64,000 bases of DNA. Source: Rhyzopertha dominica (lineage: Eukaryota; Arthropoda; Insecta; Coleoptera; Bostrichidae). Under the pieces are notes generated by a model. It ran no database searches. It worked only from the letters and a program-made list of their open reading frames with translations, and was not told where the DNA came from. Position numbers and translations under genes: made by a program. Location of the stretch: assembly GCA_025024175.1 (NCBI GenBank), contig QCXZ01000064.1:40755325-40819324 (forward strand), given 5' to 3'. Positions 21,641 to 33,289 of this stretch are shown here, piece by piece (the stretch's first letter is position 1; every line of letters begins with the position of its first letter).

Positions 21641-23631
21641 CATCATACCCCTTGAAAATATTTTTAACATGATTCCCCTTGCTATTTAAAATTTATTTAG
21701 TTGGCAGCGACTGTTGCGTCGTCTGGGATTTTACTAAAACATTAAACCTTTAAAAAGAGGTCGTTTTTAACAATTTACACATATTACTTACGAACTTTAT
21801 CAGAATATTAGTAGAACGTTGGTGCTTGTGTACTTTACAAGTTGTTTAATGTATTTAATCCTCGTGATTTTAAAAAAGCGTACCGTCCGCCCCAAAAAAA
21901 ACCAGAATAATTGTAAATGCCTTATTGATTTTAAACTGGAATATCGTCGTTTTGTTTACAAATGGGGGTCCTGGGATATCGCTATGGGTATTATATCTAA
22001 CTTGGAATATTTATAGTCCATGACCATGACCAGAAAATTTAAGGCCATTCATTTTAAGAGGTATTGAATGGAATATTGCTGAACCTAAGAGTTCCGAGTG
22101 TGATGATTTTTGAACTTTCAGAGAAACATTATTGCATCATAAAATGTATAATGAGAAAGGTCCCGGTGACTGAATCTTTGATGCCCCCGCAAGTCTGACG
22201 TGAACACAAATATTTAAATTGTGGTAGAGGAGGTAACTAACTTTGGGCAATTAATAATTCAAAGTAATTTTTATTTCACTGGCTCTTTTTTTTTTCGTGG
22301 TGCTTCTCCTGTACTTCCCGACCGCAACACATCGTAGTTCGCAAAGCCATTCCTAGATGGCATATAGATGACTTCACAAAATGACCCTTATAAAATGCGA
22401 TGCAAGACGTGTCCGCATCAGAAATGTTTCGAATTTGACAAAACGGACAAAGCAGGTGGTGATATCTAAGAAATCGGCTGGCCCTGCAAAAAAAATGTGT
22501 TTTAGGTATTCTAGTTGAAAAGTAAACAAAAAATAATAAGTATCGTAGTTACTACATATAAATTATAAACTCGAGCTTTAAGCGCAGGCCAAAAATATAA
22601 TAACTCAATTTTACAACCCAAGTAAAGATAGGAACATAGACAAAAACCAGTACATCTTACGTCAATATACGAGTAGTTTTGATGCTTTTTGAAAATAACC
22701 ATAAGAGAGCTCTCCGATTGTAAAATGAAATAATAATCTTGTTTCCAAGTTATTTGATTACTGATATAAACAACATCGAGATTTCTAATCGTAAATAAAA
22801 AACTATTAAATATTATTATTGTTACAGGTACAAGGACTATATACGAGACTATCATCCCAATGGTATCAGAACATCACAACTGTTATTCTAGAATTCTAAT
22901 GTTCCATAATGTATTTGCAAGAAGAAAATAAAAATTGTACTTTACATTGTAACAGTGTATTTCGGTTTCACTTTCAATTCTACCCCTATCCTGGCCGCTA
23001 CCCTCCTGCAACTCCTGTTACCCCAGCGACCGGTAAGAGGACCACTCTCAACCCCTGTTGTCGACGGAAGTATCGATTTGAACCACTGAATGCGTTCCCT
23101 GTAACCCTGCTGTTCTAGTTCAAAAGCGAAGGAAGTTTGAGCTAGTTGTGGATAGGTGGCAGGGCAAGCAGTTTTTTGCTGATAAATGTTGGAAGACAAA
23201 AATTTGGATATGACAAAAGCACTAGTTTGTAAAACTTTAAAATTAAGTATTTCTGTATGTAACGTCATTAATTTTGTTTTCCTATTTTCTTTTTACGAAA
23301 ACAAATATATTGCTCATCGAATTAGTACGTGGCTCCAAAACTCTAAATAAGCAAATTACAATTTTTCAAAAATTAACATTGACTGTGATAGTAAGTTTAT
23401 AACCATCGATACTTATCTTCTTTAAGTAGTAGATTAACTACCTAGATAAGAATTGTGTTCCCTTTATAGAATTTTTCTCATTTAGTCCAGCGAAAATGCT
23501 CCTTATTTAGCATGAATTCTGCACTGCGTAACTTTGTTGTATATTCTTTTGCTATGCATTTGGTCAAAGATTTTTTGTAACTGAGACATCACAGATCTAA
23601 TAAACTTAAACGCTTGGTGCCACTTTTTTAA
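21641..23631. other. mostly AT-rich interval, nothing firm
   Basis: A slightly GC-richer patch lies near 22970-23150 (CCTATCCTGGCCGCTACCC). The 114-codon minus frame at 22511-22855 is hydrophobic and AT-driven. No family is recognised. Confidence 0.45.
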
Positions 23632-23641
23632 ACGGTGATTT

Positions 23642-23812
23642 CTAACATGTTGTGTTCCGGGCTGCTTCCCACGTTGCTTGTTTAGTCTTGACGTTTCGAC
23701 ATTCATGTCGGTGTCTTCCTCAGAAGTAGTTTCAGAGCAAACAAGCAATGGGGGAAGCAGCCCGGAAAACAACATGTTATCGACAACAATCACGGAAGCC
23801 TTCAAACCAAAT
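23642..23812. mobile_element. Penelope-like insertion P4, 171 bp
   Basis: It is flanked by the exact 10 bp repeat ACGGTGATTT (23632-23641 and 23813-23822). It shares with P3 the blocks TTCCGGGCTG, TTCCCACGTTG, TCTTGACGTTTCGACA, GTGTCTTCCTCAGAAGTAG, AACAACATGTTATCGACAAC and the 3' end GCCTTCAAACCAAA. Compared with P3, most of the second arm is deleted, leaving a shorter foldback (TTCCGGGCTGCTTCCC versus GGGGAAGCAGCCCGGAA). The hammerhead-like core is on the minus strand (TCCTCAG 23717-23723, GTTTC 23693-23697). Confidence 0.8.
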
Positions 23813-23944
23813 ACGGTGATTTTTGCTCATGGGTAATGACGTATGAGGACCTCTCTTATTAATGGTATTGCTTCTAAGGCATTTGAAATATTGATTTAAG
23901 TAATACACAATAAAACATATTTAACGGACTTGACGTAAATCACT

Positions 23945-24012
23945 TAGGCCCTGTTGCACAAAGCGTGGTTAACCAGACCCCCTGGTTAACACTCGGTTAA
24001 CCAGCCGTTGTC
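23945..24012. repeat. hAT-end-like sequence with GGTTAACCAG repeats
   Basis: TAGGCCCTGTTGCACAAAG is followed by three copies of the palindromic word GGTTAAC with CCAG or TGG context (GTGGTTAACCAG, CTGGTTAAC, CGGTTAACCAG). A similar arrangement (GGGCCTGTTTCACAAAG with GGTTAAC words) is familiar from invertebrate repeats. I found no second end, so the element is probably truncated. Confidence 0.4.
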
Positions 24013-24029
24013 ACGGACAGCACCAAAGA

Positions 24030-26370
24030 GGAACTTTTAAAAATAAATGTTTATATTTTGTATCAAATTTGAATTATCCATTAGAAGATGTGAGCTAGTC
24101 ATCCATCAAACGTTGTGCCTTGCAAAAGTATGAAAACAGACATTTGTAAAAGCTGAAGTTAGGAACTGTTGGAAAATTGGTACGACGGAACGTCCTAACC
24201 ATTTATTTATCAATAACATTAAATTAGTGTTGTAAGCAAAACAGATAATTAAAATACCCAAATACAAAAAAAAACATTACAGAATGATTTCTTTGGGTTA
24301 CATTATTATTTCGAGGGTCTGCTTTTCCTTCTGTTTGGTGATTTTTGAGTCTTGTACCTACGATGAATTATGCTTGACCAATTTCATTATATTCACTCAA
24401 ATCTGCAGATATGTTACTTAAATCGCGCAATGTATAATTATTTGAGCAAATCTTGATATACTATAATTTACTATAAATAGCTTTAAAATGATTTTGCAGA
24501 AAACTAAGTAAAAGGAAAATTTTAAAATATTATAATAGAGACCTGTGAATACATATGTTTTAGTAGCGAAAGTGGGCATAGATTACTTAGAACAAATTAT
24601 TATTAATTACAAAAAGGAATACAGGAGCAGCCTTGATTCAATTTAAACTCTTATCAGACAGTATGTTAAGAACGCATTTGAAACTTAAGGAAAAAAATAC
24701 ATTTGCGCACATTCATGCTACATTGGATGAAAATGTAAAATAAAAGAAGACCTTTAATCGGTAAAAAAGTAAAACATATGGCGAACCTGGCTTAACGAAT
24801 TCCAAAAAGTACTGAAAATCAGTTGATACGCACTAAAATTATATAACGTTGTGTGAGCAGGAGAAGAGAGGGACGTAAAACCATCAAGTAACAGAGGAAA
24901 TGGGCAAAAAAACATCGTTGACACATTGGACAAACAAACAAACAACAAAATTTATTTTAGAATTAATATACGAACAAAGAAAGCGGCACAGATAAAGCGA
25001 GATAATGAACTTGCATAAGAAAGTTAAAGATGAAATGATAAGTTGCTAAAGTATGTCTACATTCTACAAAAATAAAGAAATAAGCTTATTAGGTAACGAA
25101 AACTATAGTGAGCTGATAGAAAAAATATTTCTAAAATTGGTTGAATGAGGGGCACTAAAAAGAGCAAGAAAGAAAAATGGAGATATTGGCGGAAAATAAT
25201 TATAGGTAGACCTGTGCTCCGTCAGCGTAGGTAAACGGTTGTAAATTCAAGCGGTAAATTAATTTTTTCAATTTAACCGTATATATATAGAGAAAACAAT
25301 AGAGGTCTCTCAATCGAAGTTTGCGGTATCGCTGAACTTTGCGGAATCGCTGTGGGTTGTTAGATAGCATAGTTATTAGGGAGACTAACGCTGTGATATC
25401 TGCTTTTCAGGTAACTACACACCAATATAGCAATTATTATTATTTACGTTGGAGTTCGGTTTCTGTTTAGACAAAGCAAAGCGTACCTTATAGATGATAT
25501 TCAAGCCGATTTAACATAAATGACTACTTGATTTATCATTGACGAACTCGACTACTTGTAGTAAAACTAGCGCATATATGACATAGATCGTACAACGCGT
25601 AAATAGCGTCTCCATACTTGCAGGAAGTGCAGCGAACGTTGATCTTTGTATTAACAATGATCTGAATTTATAATGATGGTTTACAATGGATAAATGCTAA
25701 TTTTGAAAACATCGTCTGTGCATGACAATAACATGGTTGTCAATTAATCAAAGGCAACTTTAGTTTGCCAAAACAAAAAAAAACAGATCCTTTTATTTCT
25801 CGAAACCGGTGTATGTTAGCGCTTAAGAAAGTGTGTTCTTCAGAAAAACCCTAAAAGTTTTTAAATCTAAACTTAAGAATGCAACAAACTTATTTACAAA
25901 TGACACGCTTATGATCGTATTAAGAAAACCGTATTTACATGGCAAGTAAATAAGTAAGTAAGTGGTAATTGGTAATTTTGACGTTATTTGTCGAGCTTGA
26001 TCCATTGATTTGGAAAATATTGATTGGTGGGCGCCACCTTCAAAGAGTACCCTTATAGGAAGCAATTTTGTATATGGGTGATTTATGATTTATGTTAAGT
26101 TAGCTTAAAATCGTGCGTATAGTAGTTGTAGGGTTTCGTTTGCTTGTACAAAAACTGAACCGCGTCTATATCGAATGCATTAAAAATTAGTCAGTACAAA
26201 AATACACCACTTAAATCCCGACAATTTAAATTTGAATTCCCGCCAAATACTTAATAGTTCCGCTATAGATCCTTGCTGGCATTCATGAAAGCCACATACG
26301 TCTAATCTAGTCAATAATCATAACCTCAAAATAATCCACATGTTGCGAAATGCGGAGTACAGGGGAAGAG
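24030..26370. other. AT-rich interval, nothing recognised
   Basis: No supported gene. The stretch near 25320-25360 repeats TTGCGGTATCGCTG / TTTGCGGAATCGCTG in tandem. Short frames (24754-24948, 25823-26065, both minus) lack features. Confidence 0.5.
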
Positions 26371-26599
26371 ACACGATAATTGAAGACCTTTGCGCTAGGT
26401 GTTGGGTTCTTGGGGTACCTGAAATCAACTGTGTACGTTGCTACTAAGTATAATGCTCCTGACACGTTTGGGCAAGGTGTTGACCCCACAACGAAGAGTC
26501 ATTCGAAAGAATACATGACACAGACTCCGGCAGTCGTAGAAAGGAATCAGGCGTTGTGTCGCTAAAGAAATTTATGTGTGTGTTTTCTGATGAATGTGA

Positions 26600-26842
26600 T
26601 AAAACCACGGATATGTGTTTCAATAGGATGATGCACCGGCGCACACGTGCCATTTATTCCAAAATTGCCTATTAGATAACATGGGCATGTTCTGGTCTAA
26701 AGAGATCTGGCCCACGAATAGCCCGGATTTGAACCCCCTCAACTACTATGTTTGGAGTATAATTGAAAGAGTTACAATAAGTCCTCACACCCTAATGTGG
26801 CATCTTTACGCTCCACTGTCGAAGTGGCATTTACCGAAATGG
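26600..26842 (+). pseudogene. Tc1/mariner-like transposase remnant (C-terminal half)
   Basis: One frame reads FQ*DDAPAHTCHLFQNCLLDN and then FWSKEIWPTNSPDLNPLNYY, VWSIIERVT, with TAG at 26624-26626 in place of the second Q of the usual FQQDGAPAH motif. QxDGAPAH and SPDLNPLDY are the second and third catalytic-acid motifs of DDE/D transposases of this family. TAA closes the frame near 26840. Upstream sequence back to about 26370 may be the eroded N-terminal part. Inactive. Confidence 0.75.
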
Positions 26843-27041
26843 TAATTTGAATTTTTTTGCAATAAATTTTCTGTTAAGGAAAGAGTTTAGCTTGCCCGGA
26901 TTTAAGCAGTCCACTCTGTATATAACTAACTATACGCAAAATATCAGTATGGTAGTATCTCAGCTTGATGACCGCAAAATCGTAACTATANGACTGACTG
27001 ATAGAATCCGAGAGATAAGTGATTTTGAAATAAAATGTTGT

Positions 27042-27113
27042 CAGTGCTGTCTGCACCGCAACCAACTGCAGATAGAGCTATTTCGCTATCATTATAGCTC
27101 ATCAGTGCATTTA
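27042..27113. repeat. dispersed repeat, copy at 41501-41568
   Basis: CAGTGCTGTCTGCAC, CAACCAACTGCAGATAGA, ATTTCG, TATCAT, TAGCT and TATCAGTGCA/CATCAGTGCA recur in the same order at 41501-41568 in the same orientation. The unit starts and ends with CAGTGC-like words. Probably a short non-autonomous element; boundaries unresolved. Confidence 0.55.
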
Positions 27114-27199
27114 TATGTGAAATTGAGATACATGTTAAATCATACGTTAAAACAACAAATAATAACTAATTTTACAGGTGTTTCGCTAAGAGGTCATTT

Positions 27200-27700
27200 T
27201 TAATAGCACTCAACGACTGCAATAAGTGAATTTTCGTGAAATCAAATCACTGCAGATATGCACCGGTTGTGCTAAGACACTTTACCCAGCTTGGCGCGAA
27301 TTTGCCCGTCCTGCCCAGGGCCAGTCTGGTCATTAACAATTGAGAACCTCAACTATGTCGTTACTTAGGTACAATAAAGCCGAAAACGGCTGTGAGGTGC
27401 AGCCGAGCGTAATATCCTTTATCTGCGTAATCTGCATACAGGACCTCCGCAGTCAGGACACGACATTAGTGTACATTAATATTTGTCTGCATAGTTGCTG
27501 GGTTACTCTAATTCCAGGCCGTCCAGCCAACTACGCTCACGGGGTGGAATTTTGCCGCGGGGGAGGACCACTGGGTTGCTGGAGAAAGTTCGTCGAAGAA
27601 GCAATTAAAGGAGCGGAACAAATTTGATAAAGCTCCGTATGGTTCTGCAACGCAATGGGCGTAAGGGGCGGTAGTTTGCAATGTTAGATTGTTCAACAAC
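27200..27700. other. GC-richer block, candidate conserved non-coding element
   Basis: Balanced composition with CpGs (CCGAAAACGGCTGTGAGG, TTGCCGCGGGGGAGG). A 95-codon frame at 27340-27627 shows no recognised domain. Possible regulatory element or an unidentified old exon. Confidence 0.3.
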
Positions 27701-27894
27701 ATATGTATTTAATTAATGCTAAGTTTCTAAGCAAGATTTTGATAACACGATGTATCAAGTCTTACAAATATCATTTATCCATCATTAGGTCAGAAGAGAT
27801 GTATTCCAGCACATGCCCAGAGAGTGTCTGCAAGAGGTTTACCACAATAGTTATGCACAAATAAGCATATAATTATTGTTACTCAGTTTTATTA

Positions 27895-28687
27895 CTTCCA
27901 CATCCAACGCATGGAAAGTATTGTATCGCGAAAAAAATTTGATCAAAAACAAATTTCTTGTCTGTGTGTCTGTGGTTTTGTTTGTGGACACGATAACTTT
28001 CGAAAGACTTAATATATGAACTTGAAATTTGGCAGACGTATAAATCTCAACTACCCAAAGCGACCTGTTGTTTGTGGGGTAAGTAGGATATTGGGGAGGG
28101 GGCGAAATTGGGAGGTAACTACCATTTTTGCAAATTTTAATTTTTTTTTCCTTCTAGTATGTGATTAGTAGTATAACTGCGAGTATTATTCGTTCTTATA
28201 AATTTTCGGTACAGCAAACTATTTAGAAGATATTAGCAAATAAGCGTCACTTAAAGAAAACTGTTTTTTCTAAATATCTCCAAATATATTTAATATATTT
28301 AAAAAATGCAAATACCGTCAGATAGGTAATAAAATTTCTCACAAAAAGTGTCTTAGAAAATTTATCCAAAATTTTGACATTTTCGAAATATTTCCAAAAA
28401 ACCTATTTTGGACCCTGCTTGTACGATTTAAATTTTGGTATTATATAGAAAATCAAATTTCTGATCAAAAAGCACTCTTATAATTTTTTTGTTAAGTTAA
28501 TAATATTCGAGTTATTCGGAAAAAAACCGATTTTAAAAATTTATATATTTTTGCTAATATCACGAGGACCGTTTGTTTTAGAAAAAATGTGTAGAGAGAA
28601 AAAATGCTCAAAACCTGATTACTAACCGTATAGTATAAGAAATAAATAATAAAAAGTAAATGTCATTTTGACAATTGGATGTGGAAG
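27895..28687. mobile_element. Tc1/mariner-type MITE, 793 bp
   Basis: The ends CTTCCACATCCAA (27895-27907) and TTGGATGTGGAAG (28675-28687) are a perfect 13 bp inverted repeat flanked on both sides by TA (27893-27894, 28688-28689), the Tc1/mariner target. The left part contains TGTCTGTGTGTCTGTGG and TGAACTTGAAATTTGGCA, wording common in insect repeats. The interior is AT-rich without transposase. Confidence 0.8.
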
Positions 28688-29348
28688 TATTGATTCAATT
28701 TGCAGCGCTTTTAAAAGTATCAACAGTTAAAGTGAAGTGACGATGAATTCATCTGAAAATCTGGTTCATGTCTTCACACTATAATCGGATTTATTGGCCT
28801 TGTAATCGAATTGTAAATGTAGTCGTTGTTCAAATATGCAAAATATGGAGGTACATATTCGTAAAAAATAATAAATAACACGTTTTTCAAAGGAAGCCTG
28901 AAGATTACTTGGTGAAGAATTCCCCTTTAATGATGGGATTACTTATACCGGTTTAGGGTATTTTACCGGATACTATCGCAAAGCTCATAATTCAGCACCA
29001 GTTGCATTCGACAAACACTGCTTAAAAACCGTTCCCTTTTTTGAAATCAAGAAAATGAGTTCACATGTGTCAATCATAGAACGAAGTGATGTAAGTATGT
29101 CAGTATGATATGAGTAAGGTCACTGAATTATAAAGTATCGCCAACTCTAGTCTCAGGTTTGATTCGGCAACACAAAATATAGAAAGATCAGGTAACAAGG
29201 CGACATAAATACATAATTTGGAAAGTCGTCTTTTTTGTTGTTTCATCGTTTTCTATTTATCATTTTCACAAAAATAATCCAATGATACGTGGTCAAAGTA
29301 TACCTTTCTGTGGCTGAAATAATCACATATTTTCGAATTAAAAAATCA

Positions 29349-30192
29349 CGGCGTTTCAGATATTCAAAGATTTCAGATATTGAGGTCCAAAACGTGCTTT
29401 TTTTTCAAAGACCAGTTTTATTAGAAAAAATATCATAGTTCTGTCATTTCTCATTATTTTAGTTTGACATAGACTGTTTGATAAAATAAAGAAACCTAGA
29501 GTCACGATTACAGAACGTGCCTAAAAACGCAAAAGAAAGAAATAATGACTCTTGTAGCAATGAATTTTTCAATAAATGTCAGTGAATTGGTAAAATTATT
29601 AAAAGAAATTTTATTTCATTGCTTAATCCGAAACTTAATTTTTGGTAGGGTTGCTACAAATGTTTAACAAATGATTTTTTTAATAAAAATATTTTACTTT
29701 TGGATTGCGATAATATTTCTGAAAGAAATCGAGCAGCAAAATCTTTGTTTCGACCCGAAGAATAAATCAGAAGAAACAGAAGCTGAAATTAATACTACTA
29801 TTAAGTAGTATATATAAAGAAGAAGAAAATAAATGTTAAAAATTTAATATTTTGAAAGAAAAAATTTCTTATATCATGCTCCAGCTAAATGTTTGTAGCA
29901 ATCCTATCAAAAAATAAGGTTTTTGATTAAACAATGAAAAACAGTTTCTTTAGTATTTTAGTCCAATGGCTTAATCAGTTTTTTATTTCCTTAAATTTTT
30001 TTATCAATATCGACAATTTTTGAGAAATCTTTTGCATTTTTGAGCACGCTTTTAAATCGTGACTCTAGGTTCCTTAAGTATATGTCAAAACGAAAATAAT
30101 GAACGCCGGCAGAAATTTGTATGATATTTTTTTCTAGTAGATTTAGTCGTTGAAAAAAGTATTTTGGACCTCTGAAACTCCTTTATTTTTAT
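29349..30192. mobile_element. large foldback element, about 840 bp
   Basis: The arms are imperfect inverted repeats over about 300 bp each. GTTTCAGATATTC, GAGGTCCAAAACG, AAAAAATATCAT, CCTAGAGTCACGATTA and GGGTTGCTACAAATG on the left (29355-29665) reappear in reverse complement on the right (GTTTGTAGCAATCC near 29890, AATCGTGACTCTAGG near 30055, GGACCTCTGAAACTCC at about 30166-30182). The centre has a short perfect hairpin ATACTACT/AGTAGTAT near 29800. No ORF. It ends about 12 bp before the next element. Confidence 0.75.
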
Positions 30193-30204
30193 TACGAGAA
30201 AATT

Positions 30205-30845
30205 GGGTATTTCAGCGTTTTATATGTTATATATTCCGAACAATCCAATTGAAATAAGATTGCGTGTTTTTTTATTTCTTTCAATATTGCCTATAACTAT
30301 ATTCGTATATTCGTTAATAAAAATTAAAGAATTCAGTTGTGACGTCATAAGCTAACAATCTGGTTGTACCGTGTTAAAAATCGGAATAAGTAGCAACATC
30401 GAGTACAGTGACAGCTGAACTGAATCATCTGTAAACGCGTTTTTTATGTATTGTGTTTGTTTTCTTTTGTTTATCGTTCGTCGTTCTTGCGTTAATTAAG
30501 CATCATCAAACACAAACACAACAAATCCAACACGGGCACAAGATGATAACGTTTACAAAACCACAGATATTTACAATCAGCTTGTCTGACGCCCGACATC
30601 CGACCGTGATTTGACAGCCACAAAAGAATGCAAAGTAACACTGTTGCCAAGTTGCGTACTTCCTTTTTCAGTTAAGTCGTCACATCCTTTGGAAGGCGTT
30701 TTAAAATAGTTCAACTTTGACTTGAATATTCACATACTTAAATATATTTTTTTTATACTGACCAACATAGGAAATTATTTGCATATGTTACAATTAGTAA
30801 CGAAACTATATTGAATTGCGTAATTTTTACTTCACTGAAATACCC
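30205..30845. mobile_element. MITE family M, copy 1 (641 bp)
   Basis: The ends GGGTATTTCAGCG and CACTGAAATACCC are inverted repeats. The whole unit is repeated in the same orientation at 32272-32918, sharing long blocks such as TTAATTAAGCATCATCAAAC and CAGCTTGTCTGACGCCCGAC. No ORF. The target duplication is unclear in this copy (AAATTG left, CAGTTG right). Confidence 0.8.
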
Positions 30846-31379
30846 AGTTGTAGTTATTTTAGCCACAGAAAAATATATTTTCCCCAAGTTTCATTTATAT
30901 TAGATTATTTTTTCTAGGAAATGTTATGGTTACATTAAAAAGTAACTAGACATAAGTTGTTGATTATTTCTCTACATCTACAACTTTTGTATTGGATAAT
31001 TTACTTAAATATGGATATTCTTCATCCATATTATTATCAAAAAGTTTAACACCTTCAACCAGGAGACTCTGCACTACGACTTGAGTTTTGTCAATGGCTT
31101 CTTACACAAAATCCTAGCTTCATTAGATCAATACTGTGACCCGATGAATTTATGTTCACGAAAAATTTATATAATCAGCATATCTAATCTTTAGGAAATC
31201 CGTATACAACTAGGGTACGAGCTTACCAACAAAGATTTTCAGTTATCACTTGTGAGGTTTGTAATGGAAAATTACGGCAACTTCAAATCTCACCAGCTCG
31301 CTTAGATACCGATTCATGCGTAGAAATTTCCAACAATCAGATTGAAGATTTTTGCTGGATAACAGTTTTCCTGTTGCCT

Positions 31380-31732
31380 TACGTAACAGGATATGGTACC
31401 AGCACGATGGAATACCACCCCATGTTGGGCGAAATGTAGTCGGGTGGCTCAACGATACATTTAATGACAGGTGGACTAGTAGAAGAGGTCCGCAATAACC
31501 TGCAAGATCTCCTGACCTAAATCCATTAGACTTTTATGTGTGGGGATACATGACACAATTTGTTTATTCGGAGCCAACAAACAACGCCGATCATCTATAC
31601 AAGAGAGATTTGAGAATGCTGCATTGCACAATCAAAACACAACAGATTTTGACACATTTATTATTCTCATCTATTGCGTTATCAAGCTTGCATCGGCGCT
31701 CATGGTGGCATTTTGTGAATTTAATATATTAA
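31380..31732 (+). pseudogene. mariner-like transposase remnant
   Basis: The frame reads RIWYQHDGIPPHVGRNVVGW, LNDTFNDRW, then RRGPQ with an in-frame TAA (31496-31498), then ARSPDLNPLDFYVWGYM and, near the end, LHRRSWWHFVNLIY. QHDG-x-PPH (D at 31406-31408) and SPDLNPLDF (D at 31514-31516) carry two of the catalytic acids of the insect mariner/IS630-like family. Earlier parts back to about 31200 may be eroded transposase. It lies between the two copies of MITE family M. Confidence 0.8.
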
Positions 31733-32271
31733 AGCTATTTTGGTTAAAATTATTCTTTTACTCTTTAAAAAGTTTATCTAAACAATTTTTGTTTTTCAAT
31801 TTTTTCGGAAAAGAAACGAGATAGACAAAAAAGTTACTTACGTTTTCTATTTGAAATTAAAAAATGTACACAACGTTATATTTTTTGCCTCCAGTTAAGA
31901 AACACCCATAAAAGAAAATTAAACGAAGATAAGTGTATGACTTTAGAATTGAAGTATAAGTATATATTCAATACCCAATCCAACTAAATGAGACAAATTT
32001 ATTTATTTGTGAAAAATTTGAATTGTAGCTATTACGACTCCCCATAAGAGTATTTTGCAGAAATTTTCTAAAAAATTTTATGTATCACTACAGACTTATT
32101 AATGCCTTGGCATGGTTGTCAAGTGAACAAAAGCGTATTCGGTTTATTCCAGATTTCAATCAAATAATGATTGGCTAGTCTGCTTAAAAAAAACAAAAGC
32201 ATTGACTTAATGTTAAAGAAAGTGAATTTATGTGTGGTTTTATTTTTAACGTTATTATAATTATTACAATT

Positions 32272-32918
32272 GGGTATTTCAGCGTTTTTTTATTATACAT
32301 TCCGAACGATCTAATTGAAATAAGACTGCGTGTTTTTTAATTTCTTTCAATATTGCCTGGAATTTGAGATATCAATTAATATAAATTAAGGAATTCCGCT
32401 GTGACGACATAAGTGAGCAATCAGATTGTACCGTGTTGAAAAGAGAGGGATAAACAACAATCGGAGTAAGTAGCAACATCGTGTACAGCTGACCAGTGAG
32501 AGCTGAGCTGAATCATCTGTAAACGCGTTGTTTATGTGCTGTTTGTTTTTTTTTGTTTATCGTTCATTGTTCTTGCGTTAATTAAGCATCATCAAACACA
32601 AACACAACAAATCCAACACCGGCACAAGATGATAACGTTTAGAAAACCACGTGTGTTTGCAATCAGCTTGTCTGACGCCCGACATCAGACCGTGATTTGA
32701 CAAACAGAAAGGAATGCAAAGTAACACTGCTGCCAAGTTGCACATTTCCGTTTTCAGTTAAGTCGTCACATCCTTTGGAGGGCGCTTTAAAATGACTCGA
32801 ATATTCACGTACTTAAATAAATCTTCTATACTAACCAAAATATGGAATTATTTGCATGTGTTACAATTAGTAACGAAACTATATAGAATTCCGTAATTTT
32901 TACTTCACTGAAATACCC
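32272..32918. mobile_element. MITE family M, copy 2 (647 bp)
   Basis: Same element as 30205-30845, with perfect outer symmetry CAATTGGGTATTTCAG / CTGAAATACCCAATTG. Because CAATTG is palindromic, it could be part of the TIR or a 6 bp target duplication. Small indels distinguish the copies, so they inserted independently or are an old segmental duplication. Confidence 0.8.
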
Positions 32919-33037
32919 AATTGCTTTAAAAAATCATTCCTGTTTTTCGTTTTGAACTGCAAAATATATCAAATATTACTTGAAAATTAAATAAAAATAA
33001 AAATTTGTCTTTGTGCAGCACTGTCAAATTTAATGTC

Positions 33038-33052
33038 CACGAGCCGCCACTG
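33038..33052 (-). mobile_element. solitary hAT-type terminus
   Basis: CACGAGCCGCCACTG is the reverse complement of the CAGTGGCGGCTCGTG end of the hAT-like element at 7717. The expected target duplication would be ATCGTGAT (33053-33060), but I did not find its partner upstream. The left end has probably been lost or lies outside what I could match, since this stretch is heavily nested. Confidence 0.6.
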
Positions 33053-33289
33053 ATCGTGATCGAAATTATCAACTTTTTTACGGTAAATCTCAAGATTATT
33101 TCTAAGTTCAGTCAGATGGTCGAGAAGTCACTTTCAACTTAAATTATATTTTCCCGTTAAAACTGGCCAAAATCGAAACAAAGTTTCTGCTTGAACACTA
33201 GATATAAACTCAACCAATCTAACTTTATATCACTTAAAACGTCCAATATCCTAATTATTTCTAACTTCAAAGTTACATCTAACTTCATC

